Source: Roseobacter sp. HKCCD6576-2 (GTDB lineage Bacteria > Pseudomonadota > Alphaproteobacteria > Rhodobacterales > Rhodobacteraceae). From it: 64,000 nt of DNA. Below, in pieces: positions 9,547 through 20,329 of the stretch (position 1 is the stretch's first letter; every line of letters starts with the position of its first letter). A program made the translations under genes and the position numbers. The notes below the pieces were generated by a model, which made no database searches, had not been told where the DNA came from, and saw nothing but the letters and a program-made list of their open reading frames with translations. The stretch is from assembly GCF_013179285.1 (NCBI RefSeq), contig NZ_WVNW01000001.1, forward strand, positions 868,001-932,000. Reading direction: 5' to 3'.

Positions 9547-10713
9547 ATGCCAATCAAGAATCGTTTTGCCGAGTTGTTGCCCGAGATCACCGAATGGCGG
9601 CGCGATATGCATGAGAATCCTGAGCTGATGTATGAACTGCCGCGCACGGCGGCCTTGGTCGCGGAGCGCTTGCGCGCCTTTGGCTGTGACGAAGTGGTCG
9701 AAGGGATTGGCCAGACCGGCGTTGTGGCGGTGATCAAGGGCAAGACGGATAGCGCGGGCAAGGCCATTGGGCTCCGCGCCGACATGGATGCGCTGCCGAT
9801 CCATGAGATCACTGGGCTCGATTATGCTTCGAAAACGCCGGGAGTGATGCATGCGTGCGGCCATGATGGGCACACGGCGATGCTGTTGGGTGCGGCGAAG
9901 TATATGGCCGAGACGCGGAATTTCGATGGGACCGTGGTGTTGATCTTCCAACCCGCCGAAGAGGGCGGGGCAGGGGCCAAGGCGATGATCGATGACGGGT
10001 TGATGACGCGATGGAAGATTGATGAGGTCTATGGCGTGCATAATGCGCCGGGGGTGCCCGTGGGGGAGATCGTCACCTGCCCCGGCCCGCTTCAGGCGTC
10101 TTCCGATGAGTTTGAGATCATTGTGACCGGTCAGGGCGGTCATGCGGCGGAGCCTCATAAGGCCGTCGATACGACCTTGGTTGCGGCGCAAATCGTCGTG
10201 ACGCTGCATACGATTGTGTCGCGCAATGTCGACCCGTTGGGCCGCGTCGTGCTGACGGTTGGGACGTTTAAAACGGATTCGAACCAGTCCAACATCATCC
10301 CCGATACAGCGCGGATGGAGGGTACGGTGCGGTGTCTTGAGCCGGCAGCCCGCGCGCTGGCCGAAGAGCGGGTGCGGCGGGTGGCCGAAGACACGGCCTC
10401 CGCCTTTGGCGCCAAGGCCGAGGTGATCTGGACCCCGGGCTATCCGGTGACGGTGAATGATGCCACTTCTGTGGACTATGCTGCCGAGGCCGCCGCAGCC
10501 GCTGGCCTGAAAGTGGATGCGGAGGCCGCACCGATCATGCCGTCGGAGGATTTCTCCTATATGTTGGAGGAACGCCCCGGGGCCTATCTGTTCTTGGGCA
10601 ATGGCGACAGCGCCCAATGCCACCACCCCGCCTATAACTTCAACGATGAAGCCATCCCGTTCGGGTGCAGCTTCTTTGCCGAATTGGTCGAACGCCGCAT
10701 GCCGGCGGCGTAA
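9547..10713 (+). CDS. M20D amidohydrolase (hippurate hydrolase-like), copy 2 of 3
   Basis: The second tandem paralogue (388 aa). It shares the start MPIKNR, the metal-site motifs LRADMDALPI and HACGHDGHTAM, the base motif FQPAEEGGAGA and the end ERRMPAA. Roughly three quarters of its first 60 residues are identical to copy 3, so these two look like the more recent duplicates. The lid motif GQGGHAAEPH and the VDTTLV segment are typical of N-acyl-amino-acid hydrolases. The start at 9547 has AGGAG upstream. It is expected to be co-transcribed with its neighbours; the gaps are 16 and 26 bases. Confidence 0.9.
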   Translation: MPIKNRFAELLPEITEWRRDMHENPELMYELPRTAALVAERLRAFGCDEVVEGIGQTGVVAVIKGKTDSAGKAIGLRADMDALPIHEITGLDYASKTPGVMHACGHDGHTAMLLGAAKYMAETRNFDGTVVLIFQPAEEGGAGAKAMIDDGLMTRWKIDEVYGVHNAPGVPVGEIVTCPGPLQASSDEFEIIVTGQGGHAAEPHKAVDTTLVAAQIVVTLHTIVSRNVDPLGRVVLTVGTFKTDSNQSNIIPDTARMEGTVRCLEPAARALAEERVRRVAEDTASAFGAKAEVIWTPGYPVTVNDATSVDYAAEAAAAAGLKVDAEAAPIMPSEDFSYMLEERPGAYLFLGNGDSAQCHHPAYNFNDEAIPFGCSFFAELVERRMPAA

Positions 10714-10739
10714 CACTTAGAACCAGGAGAAAGAGACCC

Positions 10740-11903
10740 ATGCCCGTCAAAAACCGTTTTGCCGAATTGCTGCCCGAGATCACTGAATGGCGGCGTGACC
10801 TACATGAGAACCCCGAGATCCTGTTTGAGACGCACCGCACCTCGGGCATCGTCGCCGAGAAGCTGAAGGAGTTCGGCTGTGACGAGGTGGTGACGGGTCT
10901 GGGGCGCACGGGGGTTGTGGGCATCATCAAGGGCAAAACCGACAGCTCCGGCAAAACCATTGGTCTCCGCGCGGATATGGATGCGCTGCCGATCCATGAG
11001 GAGACCGGCGTGGACTATGCCTCGAAGACGCCGGGTGCGATGCATGCGTGCGGCCATGATGGGCACACCGCAATGTTGCTTGGGGCCGCGAAATACCTGG
11101 CCGAGACCCGCAATTTCGACGGCACGGTTGCGGTGATCTTTCAGCCTGCCGAAGAGGGCGGCGGTGGCGGCAAAGAGATGGTCGATGACGGGATCATGGA
11201 CACGTTTAAGATCGATGAGGTTTACGGGATGCACAATTGGCCCGGCAAACCGGTCGGGTCCTTCTCGATCCGCCCCGGTGCGTTTTTCGCCGCAGCGGAT
11301 CAGTTCGACATCTATCTGACCGGCCAAGGTGGCCACGCGGCGAAACCGCAAGAAACCGTCGACACGACCGTGATGGGCGCGCATGTGGTTCTTGCGTTGC
11401 AGTCAATCGCCAGCCGGAATGCCGACCCGGTGAAGCAACTGGTTGTCTCCGTGACGTCTTTCGAGACCGGCTCAAACGCCCATAATGTGATCCCCGAAAC
11501 CGTGCACCTGCGCGGCACTGTGCGGACCATGGATCCGGGTATTCAGGATCTGGCCGAAGCGCGGTTGAAAGAAATTGCCGAAGGCACGGCGGCGATGATG
11601 GGGGGCAAAGCCGAGGTTGACTATCGGCGCGGCTATCCGGTGATGGTGAACTCCGAAGAGCAGACCGAGTTCGCCGCCGAGGTGGCCAAGTCCGTTTCCG
11701 GTGACTGCGAGGACGCACCGCTGGTCATGGGCGGTGAGGACTTTGCATTCATGCTGAACGCTCGGCCCGGGGCCTATATCCTCGTCGGCAATGGTGACAC
11801 GGCGGCGGTGCATCACCCGAAATACAACTTCAACGACGAAACGATCCCGGCAGGATGTTCCTGGTGGGCCGAGATCGTCGAGAAGCGGATGCCGGCGGCT
11901 TAA
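10740..11903 (+). CDS. M20D amidohydrolase (hippurate hydrolase-like), copy 3 of 3
   Basis: The third tandem paralogue (387 aa), with LRADMDALPI, HACGHDGHTAM, FQPAEEGGGGG, the lid motif GQGGHAAKPQ and the end EKRMPAA. I place the start at MPVKNRFAELL (10740), which has AGGAGAAAG upstream and matches the starts of the other copies. An earlier in-frame GTG-type start would overlap copy 2. In the loop between catalytic and lid domains it reads NWPGKPVGSFSI, where copies 1 and 2 have NEPG and NAPG. This is the region that shapes the acyl pocket in the family, so specificity may differ. Last gene of the operon; a 10-bp hairpin follows at 11943. Confidence 0.9.
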   Translation: MPVKNRFAELLPEITEWRRDLHENPEILFETHRTSGIVAEKLKEFGCDEVVTGLGRTGVVGIIKGKTDSSGKTIGLRADMDALPIHEETGVDYASKTPGAMHACGHDGHTAMLLGAAKYLAETRNFDGTVAVIFQPAEEGGGGGKEMVDDGIMDTFKIDEVYGMHNWPGKPVGSFSIRPGAFFAAADQFDIYLTGQGGHAAKPQETVDTTVMGAHVVLALQSIASRNADPVKQLVVSVTSFETGSNAHNVIPETVHLRGTVRTMDPGIQDLAEARLKEIAEGTAAMMGGKAEVDYRRGYPVMVNSEEQTEFAAEVAKSVSGDCEDAPLVMGGEDFAFMLNARPGAYILVGNGDTAAVHHPKYNFNDETIPAGCSWWAEIVEKRMPAA

Positions 11904-11942
11904 GCGAGACGCCCGGCGTCAACATTCGGGTGATGTGAGAAA

Positions 11943-11973
11943 CCAGCGCGCGCCAAACTTGGCCGCGCGCTGG
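11943..11973 (+). terminator. Hairpin after amidohydrolase operon
   Basis: A perfect 10-bp stem, CCAGCGCGCG pairing with CGCGCGCTGG, with an inner CCAA/TTGG pairing in the loop. It begins 40 bases after the last amidohydrolase stop codon. There is no T-tract after it, so it may be a processing or stability hairpin or a Rho-linked terminator. Confidence 0.55.
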
Positions 11974-12147
11974 AATATCTGACCAGCAATATCGGTGGTT
12001 TCTTATATAAGTGAGCCTGCCCCGCCAATTCGGAAGCCACTCCGACCGCGCGCCAAAGTCACGTCGCCATGACGACCACTTTGTCAGCCCGACGTCCACA
12101 TCTGTCTCGTTATACCTGTTATCCGACCAGTGTTAGGCTGTCTTCGG

Positions 12148-12178
12148 GCTGATCTTTGCGGTGGAGATCAGCGTATTT
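12148..12178 (+). terminator. Hairpin with short T-run
   Basis: An 8-bp perfect stem, GCTGATCT pairing with AGATCAGC, with a 9-base loop, followed by GTATTTT on the plus strand. It is a plausible second terminator for the amidohydrolase operon, about 245 bases after its stop. Confidence 0.45.
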
Positions 12179-12229
12179 TCGCGGTGAGCAGCGGAGTAGA
12201 ATTCAACCACTGACCCGTCTTCGCGTGGA

Positions 12230-12691
12230 TCACGCCGGTCGCCCGCGCGTCAGGTAGAGACTGGCGAGGCCCACGAGCGCCAGGGTTGTGGTGAGGGCCG
12301 GGTCAAATGCCAGTTCGACAAATGGTTCCCATAAGCGCCACGTCGTCCCGAAAATAGCCTTGTAGCCTGATGCGATGGTCGCCATCGACCAGCCATATTG
12401 GATCAGCCAAAGGACCGCCGCCCCAATGATGCGCGCGGGGTCAGAGCGCACCACCATTCCAAACAGCCCAAAGATCAACGCAGCCGACAGAGCCTTAGCG
12501 ATATGGGTGACGATGATCAGATCGGGTGTGACACAGGTCCAGTCGATGCACCTGGTGCCCCAGCCTGCAATCGCATCGTGGCCCCAGGGGCCGAAACTGA
12601 TGATTTCATGGGCTAAGACAGCCGCGGTCAGACTTAGAGAACCCCAGATAGCGAGACCAGTGGCGGATCTTAGACGTGTTGGCTCATCCAC
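12230..12691 (-). CDS. Small four-helix membrane protein of unknown function
   Basis: A 153-aa hydrophobic protein. Four membrane segments are visible, roughly residues 10-30, 58-78, 83-106 and 128-147, with a Trp-rich region between the last two (TTWRLWEPF). I do not recognise the family. The start is a GTG at 12691 that overlaps the stop of moaA by 8 bases, so it is translationally coupled to moaA. Coupling suggests expression with molybdenum-cofactor synthesis but does not prove a role there. Two Cys residues (CIDWTC) sit in the first periplasmic or cytoplasmic loop and could form a disulfide or bind metal. Confidence 0.7.
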   Translation of the reverse strand: MDEPTRLRSATGLAIWGSLSLTAAVLAHEIISFGPWGHDAIAGWGTRCIDWTCVTPDLIIVTHIAKALSAALIFGLFGMVVRSDPARIIGAAVLWLIQYGWSMATIASGYKAIFGTTWRLWEPFVELAFDPALTTTLALVGLASLYLTRGRPA

Positions 12692-13694
12692 CCGTATGGC
12701 TCATATGGCGTGAGACCTGACCATCCACCTTCTGGCGGGAATAGTCGAAATCATGGCCTTTGGGCTTGCGCTCGATTGCGGCGCGGATCGCTTCTTCTAG
12801 CAAAACGTCGTCGCGGGAGTCCCTAAGCGGCGCGCGGAGGTCGGCCATGTCTTCCTGGCCGAGACACATATACAGCTCGCCCGTGCAGGTCAGGCGCACC
12901 CGGTTACAGCTTTCGCAGAAATTATGGGTGAGCGGGGTGATGAAACCGATCTTCTGGCCGGTCTCTTCGAGTTTCACATAGCGCGCCGGGCCGCCCGTGC
13001 GTTCGGCCAAGTCGATCAGGTTGAAGCGTTCGGCCAGGCGGGCGCGCAGGTCTTTCAGAGACCAGTATTGTGTGATCCGGTCCTCATTGCCCAGATCGCC
13101 CATTGGCATGACTTCGATGAAGGTCAGGTCCATATCCCGTGAGGCGCACCACTCTTGCAGGGTGAAGAGTTCGTCCTCGTTGAAGTCCTTCAGCGCCACC
13201 GCGTTGATTTTCACCCGCAGCCCGGCTTTTTGCGCCGCGTCGATCCCTTCCAGAACCTGCTTCAGGCGCCCCCACCGGGTGATCTCGGCGAATTTCGTCT
13301 CATCCAGCGTATCGAGCGAGACGTTGATCCGACGTATGCCCGCAGCATAGAGTTGATCGGCGAAGCGCGAAAGTTGGCTGCCATTGGTGGTCAGCGTCAG
13401 TTCTTTGAGCGCACCCGAGTCGAGATGCCGCGTCATGGACTGGAAAAAAGTCATGATATCGCGGCGCACCAGTGGCTCACCTCCGGTGATACGCAGTTTC
13501 TGGACGCCCATGCGGATGAAGGTCGAACACATCCGATCCAGTTCTTCTAGCGTCAGAAGCTCCTTCTTCGGCAAGAAGGTCATATTCTCCGACATGCAAT
13601 AGACGCAGCGGAAATCGCAACGATCGGTGACGGAGACGCGCAGATAGTTGATCGCGCGGGCAAAGGGGTCGATGAGAGGGGCAGTGTTTTCCAT
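12684..13694 (-). CDS. moaA: GTP 3',8-cyclase MoaA (molybdenum cofactor biosynthesis)
   Basis: A radical-SAM enzyme (336 aa) that carries out the first step of molybdopterin synthesis, converting GTP to 3',8-cyclo-7,8-dihydro-GTP. The N-terminal cluster motif CDFRCVYC places Cys26, Cys30 and Cys33 around the SAM-binding [4Fe-4S] cluster. The C-terminal substrate cluster ligands are Cys260, Cys263 and Cys277. The protein ends in HTGG, the C-terminal double glycine that is functionally important in MoaA. Length and motif spacing are normal. It shares an 8-base overlap with the downstream membrane protein gene; no other moa gene is in the window. Confidence 0.97.
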   Translation of the reverse strand: MENTAPLIDPFARAINYLRVSVTDRCDFRCVYCMSENMTFLPKKELLTLEELDRMCSTFIRMGVQKLRITGGEPLVRRDIMTFFQSMTRHLDSGALKELTLTTNGSQLSRFADQLYAAGIRRINVSLDTLDETKFAEITRWGRLKQVLEGIDAAQKAGLRVKINAVALKDFNEDELFTLQEWCASRDMDLTFIEVMPMGDLGNEDRITQYWSLKDLRARLAERFNLIDLAERTGGPARYVKLEETGQKIGFITPLTHNFCESCNRVRLTCTGELYMCLGQEDMADLRAPLRDSRDDVLLEEAIRAAIERKPKGHDFDYSRQKVDGQVSRHMSHTGG

Positions 13695-13779
13695 GCCCCG
13701 AAGGTAGGACTGGCGGAGAGCCGCCGCAAGCCGTGATTGCGGCGTTGATGCCGGTGACCAATCTCCTTAGGTTTATCCT

Positions 13780-14208
13780 ATGATGAGAATGGTTTTCTGC
13801 GCCTTGATGATGTTGGGCTTGGCCGCCTGCGCTGATGGTATTGGCCTGCTCCAAGGCGATGCGTCGTCGGCCTCGGAACCGGGGACAGATACGCCGCGCC
13901 CGATGGAACGGCCAACGACCGAAGGGACCGCCGGTTTGGACGATCCCATGCCCTTGCCCGCCGGTGGCGGCGGCGAGACCGTTGCCACATTGGGCGACCC
14001 GACCGAGCCAGGGCTTTGGCTGCGCACGCCGTTGGTGCGGGTCGAGCAAGAGGGCCGGGTGATGACCGAGGGCGGCGCGTCCGTCACCCTCACCTTGATC
14101 CCGATTGAGGCAGAGCCGGGCGCAGGCAGCCGGATATCGCTGGCCGCGATGCAGGCCTTGGGCGTGTCGCTGACCGATCTGGTGCCGCTGACGGTGATCC
14201 CGGGTTAA
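13780..14208 (+). CDS. Small lipoprotein of unknown function
   Basis: A 142-aa predicted lipoprotein. The N-terminus MMRMVFCALMMLGLAACADG has a short basic start, a hydrophobic core and a lipobox LAAC, so Cys17 should be lipidated after signal peptidase II cleavage. A Pro/Gly/Glu-rich low-complexity stretch follows (about residues 25-70), then a compact C-terminal half. Similar proteins occur in roseobacters, sometimes mislabelled as D-galactarate dehydratase; nothing here supports an enzyme. The start could be either of two adjacent ATG codons. Its stop shares the bases TTAA with the stop of the convergent DUF3422 gene. Confidence 0.8.
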   Translation: MMRMVFCALMMLGLAACADGIGLLQGDASSASEPGTDTPRPMERPTTEGTAGLDDPMPLPAGGGGETVATLGDPTEPGLWLRTPLVRVEQEGRVMTEGGASVTLTLIPIEAEPGAGSRISLAAMQALGVSLTDLVPLTVIPG

Positions 14209-15488
14209 TCGACTTTGCGGCGGATCGCCCGAACGATGAGCCAAACGGCGGCAATAACCGGCAGGGCGAGCAGGGATGCCAGGATTGTCTTGGAGATACC
14301 CGCTTGTTCGGCAAGCGGTGTGGTTAGATAGACCATCAGGTTCACGGCGTAATAGCTGATCGCAACGACCGAGAGGCCTTCGACAGTTTTTTGCAGGCGC
14401 AGTTGCAACGCGGCGCGCTTGTCCATGCTCTCCAAGAGGGCTTGGTTCTGCGCCGAACGGTCGACATCGACCCTGGTCCGTAACAGATCACCGGCGCGGT
14501 AAGCCCGCTCGGTCATCTGCTGCAACCGGCTTTCGGTGGCTTGCACCGTGCGCATCGTGGGGTCGAACCGGCGCATCATGAATTCGGCAAAGGTCTGACG
14601 GCCCTGAAACCGGGTCTCGCGCAGAACCTCGATCCGCTGATGCACCAGAGCCTCATAGGCGCGGGTGGCGCCGAACCGAAAACTGGCCCGCGCCATTTGG
14701 TTTTCCAGATCGGCGGCGATGGTCAGCAGTTTGCCAAGTGTCGCGTCAGGCTCTGCAAGGTCCCCCGCCATGTCATCCAGAAGGGCGGCCAGATCGCGAT
14801 CCACGGCACCCATGCGGGTGCTGATGGCGCGCGCGCGGGGCAGGCCGAGCATCGACATGGCCTTATAGGTCTCAATCTCGCAAATCCGTTGCACGACGCG
14901 GCCAATCCGGCGCGGGCCGGTTTTGGGGTTCACGAACAGGGCGAAGTTCATGTGGCCCTGAGGGGTGATGCGAAAGTCGCCCGCGATCACTGCGGCCGCG
15001 TCCAGCACCTGGCTGACCGCGAGGCTTTCGGGCAGGAACCAGCGGTCAATCTGCTTGGCAATCTCGGCCTCGGATTTCGGCGCATTGGCGATGTGGATAT
15101 GGGCGGAGGTGATCCGGGCTCCGGGCGCGGCGGCGAGCCAGTCTTCAGGGAAGACCTCCCAAATCTCGGGGTCGAACGCGCGCTCGGCTTGGCCGTCGAG
15201 AAAGGCCGAGTAGGTCACGAACTCCGTATGTTGCTCCCATTTCAGATGGCATTTGCCGATTTGGCCGGTGTAATGCGTGGCGTCTTCGGGCGGGTGCGGC
15301 GCGCCGTGACGGTCGAGCAGCGCGATCAGATGGGCCCGGTCCAGAGCCCGATCGCGTTTCGCGGCATCGACGGGGTGTTTGATCGCGAGAAACGCCGCCT
15401 GGCCGGGGCTGCTGAGGACGGGGAACGGGCGGGCGTGAAGTTCATTGGCGAGCGCGTAGCGCAAGGGGTGGTCGTCAATCGGGGGCAT
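14205..15488 (-). CDS. DUF3422 family membrane-anchored protein
   Basis: A 427-aa protein matching the DUF3422 family by its opening (HPLRYALANELHARPFP), the KWEQHTEF segment and the C-terminal layout. That layout has a long helical region (about residues 300-370) followed by two membrane segments (about 372-390 and 400-420) and a basic tail. The function of the family is unknown; the shape suggests a cytoplasmic domain anchored to the inner membrane at its C-terminus. I start it at MPPIDDHP (15488). An extension of 21 residues upstream is possible but does not fit the family opening. Convergent with the lipoprotein gene. Confidence 0.85.
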   Translation of the reverse strand: MPPIDDHPLRYALANELHARPFPVLSSPGQAAFLAIKHPVDAAKRDRALDRAHLIALLDRHGAPHPPEDATHYTGQIGKCHLKWEQHTEFVTYSAFLDGQAERAFDPEIWEVFPEDWLAAAPGARITSAHIHIANAPKSEAEIAKQIDRWFLPESLAVSQVLDAAAVIAGDFRITPQGHMNFALFVNPKTGPRRIGRVVQRICEIETYKAMSMLGLPRARAISTRMGAVDRDLAALLDDMAGDLAEPDATLGKLLTIAADLENQMARASFRFGATRAYEALVHQRIEVLRETRFQGRQTFAEFMMRRFDPTMRTVQATESRLQQMTERAYRAGDLLRTRVDVDRSAQNQALLESMDKRAALQLRLQKTVEGLSVVAISYYAVNLMVYLTTPLAEQAGISKTILASLLALPVIAAVWLIVRAIRRKVD

Positions 15489-15615
15489 GGGCGAGGTCTG
15501 TTCGAGGCTGCGTTTCAGCGTGACTAACAGAGTTTTGCGCCCTGTAAACAAAAATATTCAATGAAATGAGGTGGTTATCTGCACACCGTCGTATGCCGTT
15601 GTCTCGGGAAAGCTG

Positions 15616-16080
15616 CTAGAGCCTGAATTCCATTTCGAAATTCTCTAATGTGACATTGCCGATTGTGACAATGTTGGGCCGAATGACGCACCAGCCGTGG
15701 CGGGCGAAAAACGAACGCGCGGGGAAGCTGGCGAAGGTGAAAAGCCGGGAAAGCCCGTTTGCTTTGGCGTGGCTGAGCAGCCCGGCCAGAAGCGCATCGG
15801 CGGTGCCGGTGCCGCGCGCCTCCGGCGCAACAAAGGCCATGTCGAGATAGCCGTCAGCGCGGAGGGTCATGAACCCGGTAAGCTGGGTGTCGTTCCAGGC
15901 GGTTAACACTTTTTGGTCGGCGAAGCGGGTGAGAAATCGGTCCGCTGGGATCGGCGCGCCGGCCCAGGCATCACGTTGGGATTGGCCATAGTGGGCGGCC
16001 GCGCCGATTTGCACGGCGTTATAGAAGAGCGTGCCGCAGGCGGCGGCCATATCGGGGGTGAAGGGGCGGATATCGGGCAT
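15616..16080 (-). CDS. GNAT family N-acetyltransferase
   Basis: A 154-aa acetyltransferase-like protein. The acetyl-CoA-binding region is visible as MAFVAPEARGTGTADALLAG (motif A, with the R-G-x-G-x-A pattern), followed by an ALA/Phe-rich strand and the LFTFASFPARSFFARHGW segment of motif B. The substrate is unknown. The start at MPDIRPFTPDM (16080) fits the usual GNAT opening; an upstream Met 12 codons earlier gives a Pro/Glu-rich extension. It stands alone between DUF3422 and an SDR gene, all on the minus strand. Confidence 0.85.
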   Translation of the reverse strand: MPDIRPFTPDMAAACGTLFYNAVQIGAAAHYGQSQRDAWAGAPIPADRFLTRFADQKVLTAWNDTQLTGFMTLRADGYLDMAFVAPEARGTGTADALLAGLLSHAKANGLSRLFTFASFPARSFFARHGWCVIRPNIVTIGNVTLENFEMEFRL

Positions 16081-16208
16081 CGGCTCACTTTCGGGCGGGG
16101 CAGCGGGCCGCGTCACGCCCCCTGACGGGAGCCCTCCTTAGCCCGCATTGCCATGGACGGGACGCGAGGGCGGCACACGGATCGCCGCGCGTTTGGTGCG
16201 GCGAGAGT

Positions 16209-16970
16209 TTAGGAGACTTGGCCGCCCGCGATTTGGATGGTTTGGCCATTGACGCTGCGCGCGCTGTCAGAGCAGAGCCAGAGCGCGGCGCCGGTGATCT
16301 CATCGGTGTCTAGCAGGGTTTTATGACGGTTGCCGCCGGCAAGATAGCCCCGCGCTTCGGCCTCGCTGATCCCTTGATGAGCGGCGATTTGCGCGGCGTT
16401 GCGGGAGACGATCTCGGTATCGACGTAGCCGGGGCAAAGGGCGTTGAAGGTGATGTTGGAGCGCATGTATTCTTCCGATAGGCCGCGGATCAGGCCAATC
16501 GCACCATGTTTAGACGCGGTATAAGCGATGGCGTTTTTCAGGCCACGGACACCAGCGATGGAACTGACCACGATCATCCGGCCCCAATCCTCTTTGCCAA
16601 GTGTCGCCAGGGCCGCTTGAAACGTGAAAAACGCGCCGTCGAGATTGGTCGCCATGATGCTGCGCCAGTGTTCGGGCGTTTCCTTGGCGAAGGGGGCGGG
16701 TTCGGCGATGCCAGCATTGGCGACGCAGATGGCGACGGGGCCGTGCGCGGCGGCGGCGGCGTTTATACCTGTCTGGACGGAGGTTGGATCACTCACATCC
16801 ATCGCCAGCGCGTGCAAGCGGGGGTGAGCGCTTGCGATCTCCTCAAGCCGGGCCAGGTTGCGCCCGGTGATGGTGACCTCGGCCCCGGCCTTGGCGAGTC
16901 CGGTCGCGATGCCAAGCCCGATGCCGGTGCCGCCGCCGGTGACCAGCGCGTGACGTCCTTGATGCTCCAT
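16209..16970 (-). CDS. Short-chain dehydrogenase/reductase, 3-hydroxybutyrate dehydrogenase-like
   Basis: A classical SDR (253 aa). The Rossmann glycine motif TGGGTGIG is near residues 11-18, then NAG (VANAGIAEP), the catalytic Ser in VSSIAG and the YTASKHG motif containing Tyr and Lys. The region after the catalytic Lys (ALCPGYVDTEIV) and the C-terminal segment GQTIQIAGGQVS resemble bacterial (R)-3-hydroxybutyrate dehydrogenases and related beta-hydroxyacyl reductases. I cannot assign the substrate. It is divergent from pntA, with 235 bases between; no shared pathway is evident beyond both using nicotinamide cofactors. Confidence 0.8.
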   Translation of the reverse strand: MEHQGRHALVTGGGTGIGLGIATGLAKAGAEVTITGRNLARLEEIASAHPRLHALAMDVSDPTSVQTGINAAAAAHGPVAICVANAGIAEPAPFAKETPEHWRSIMATNLDGAFFTFQAALATLGKEDWGRMIVVSSIAGVRGLKNAIAYTASKHGAIGLIRGLSEEYMRSNITFNALCPGYVDTEIVSRNAAQIAAHQGISEAEARGYLAGGNRHKTLLDTDEITGAALWLCSDSARSVNGQTIQIAGGQVS

Positions 16971-17205
16971 AAATCAGTCCTCCCTGCGGCGCATCCTACG
17001 CGTCACGCCACAAGCGGCAATATGCGCGGATGCGGGGGGTGGACATTCCCTTACGTGAGGGCGTCTATTCAGCCGAACCGGGCGGGCGGGTTTGATCAAA
17101 TCCGCTTGCCGCGTGGGAAAGATTATGTCGCCAAGTCGTGCTGTTGCGCAACATCTGCCATGTTGCTACATCGGGGCTTAGCAAGGACGGAACCAAAAAG
17201 GGGGG

Positions 17206-18786
<1,581 letters not shown>

Positions 18787-18805
18787 GCGGGCAGGGGTAG
18801 AGATA

Positions 18806-20290
18806 ATGGATTTCGGATTTACGATTGCGGCCTATGCGGTCGCGGCGGTTCTCTTCATCCTGTCGCTTGGCGGGCTCTCGGGCCAGGAAAGCGCGAAACG
18901 CGCGGTCTGGTACGGGATCGTCGGCATGGCGATCGCTGTGCTGGCCACGATGGTGGGCCCAGGGCAGGGGCTCTGGCTTCTCTCGGTCATTTTGATCGGC
19001 CTCGGCGCGGCGGTGGGTTATCAACTCGCCACACGGGTGCAGATGACCCAAATGCCCGAGCTTGTGGCGATCATGCACTCGCTTGTGGGCCTCGCGGCGG
19101 TCTTCGTCGGTTTCAACGCTGATATTGAGATCGGACGTGTCACGGCGGCCTTTGTCGAGGCTGGCTTCCCCTTCCCGCGGCCCGAAGAGGTCACGACCGA
19201 GGGGGCCGCTTATGCAAGCACGTTCACCGGGTTTGCGGGCATTGTGGCCAAGAAAACAGGCGTTGAGATCACCATCCTGCGGATCGAACTGATGCTGGGC
19301 ATCTGGATCGGGGCGGTCACCTTCACCGGCTCTGTCATCGCTTATGGCAAGTTGGCAGGCCGGGTGGACAGCACGGCGAAGCAATTGCCGGGTGGTCATC
19401 TGCTGAATGCGGGTGCGGCGGCGGGCTCGCTGATCCTGGCTGCGCTTTATCTGGGCGATGCGGGCAGTTGGACGCTGGTGCTTCTGACGCTTCTCGCGCT
19501 TTTCATCGGGTATCACCTGATCATGGGGATCGGCGGCGCGGATATGCCCGTGGTGGTGTCGATGCTGAACTCCTATTCCGGCTGGGCCGCGGCGGCGATT
19601 GGCTTCTCGCTCGGTAATGATCTCCTGATCGTGGTCGGCGCGCTGGTCGGCTCGTCTGGTGCGATCCTCAGCTACATCATGTGTAAGGCGATGAACCGCA
19701 GTTTTGTCAGCGTGATCCTTGGCGGGTTTGGCGGTGCCTCCGGCCCGGCGATGGAGATCGATGGCGAACAGGTGGCGATCGATGCTGATGGCGTGGCCGT
19801 GGCATTGAACGAGGCCGATAGCGTCGTCATCGTCCCCGGCTATGGTATGGCTGTGGCGCAGGCGCAGCAATCGGTGAGCGAGTTGACCCGCAAGCTGCGG
19901 GCGGCGGGCAAGACCGTGCGCTTTGCGATCCACCCGGTCGCGGGCCGTCTGCCGGGGCATATGAACGTGCTTTTGGCAGAGGCGAAGGTACCCTATGACA
20001 TCGTGCTGGAGATGGATGAAATCAACGAGGATTTCCCAGAGACTGACGTGGCGATTGTCATCGGCTCCAATGACATCGTGAACCCGGCGGCGCAGGATGA
20101 TCCGAACAGCCCCATAGCGGGGATGCCAGTTCTGGAAGTCTGGAAAGCGAAACAGGTTTTCGTGTCGAAACGCGGCCAAGGGACAGGGTATTCCGGCATC
20201 GAGAATCCGCTATTCTTTAAGGAAAACACGCGGATGTTCTATGGCGATGCGAAAGCCTCATTGGACACGCTGCTGCCGAAGATCGGCTGA
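18806..20290 (+). CDS. pntB: NAD(P) transhydrogenase beta subunit
   Basis: The NADP(H)-binding and main membrane subunit (494 aa) of transhydrogenase. The N-terminal two thirds are a bundle of membrane helices with the conserved [16 protein letters not shown] segment that carries the proton-path His. The C-terminal domain holds the NADP site with [14 protein letters not shown] and the late [15 protein letters not shown] motif. It is about 30 residues longer than the E. coli protein. The extra sequence sits in the loop around residues 105-155 ([13 protein letters not shown] region), before the helix [14 protein letters not shown]. Co-transcribed with pntA. Confidence 0.97.
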   Translation: MDFGFTIAAYAVAAVLFILSLGGLSGQESAKRAVWYGIVGMAIAVLATMVGPGQGLWLLSVILIGLGAAVGYQLATRVQMTQMPELVAIMHSLVGLAAVFVGFNADIEIGRVTAAFVEAGFPFPRPEEVTTEGAAYASTFTGFAGIVAKKTGVEITILRIELMLGIWIGAVTFTGSVIAYGKLAGRVDSTAKQLPGGHLLNAGAAAGSLILAALYLGDAGSWTLVLLTLLALFIGYHLIMGIGGADMPVVVSMLNSYSGWAAAAIGFSLGNDLLIVVGALVGSSGAILSYIMCKAMNRSFVSVILGGFGGASGPAMEIDGEQVAIDADGVAVALNEADSVVIVPGYGMAVAQAQQSVSELTRKLRAAGKTVRFAIHPVAGRLPGHMNVLLAEAKVPYDIVLEMDEINEDFPETDVAIVIGSNDIVNPAAQDDPNSPIAGMPVLEVWKAKQVFVSKRGQGTGYSGIENPLFFKENTRMFYGDAKASLDTLLPKIG

Positions 20291-20329
20291 TCAGATGTTT
20301 GCGCCGCTCTGTCTGCTTCGGGGCGGAGC

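Larger units (their letters stand above)
11904..12229. other. 326-base intergenic region with two hairpins
   Basis: The stretch between the third amidohydrolase gene and the convergent small membrane protein gene. I see no convincing coding frame. It contains two hairpins, annotated separately, that would end transcription of the amidohydrolase operon. The remaining sequence is less GC-rich in places (around 12000-12015 and 12110-12125) and shows nothing else I can name. Confidence 0.6.

Noticed and set aside
9457-10716. A 419-codon open frame on the minus strand.
   Set aside because: It mirrors the second amidohydrolase gene, and similar antisense frames appear opposite copies 1 and 3, as expected from shared sense sequence.
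17091-17152. An FNR-type site upstream of pntA (TTTGATCAAA).
   Set aside because: FNR sites need TTGAT-N4-ATCAA; here the two halves are fused without the spacer, so I do not call it.
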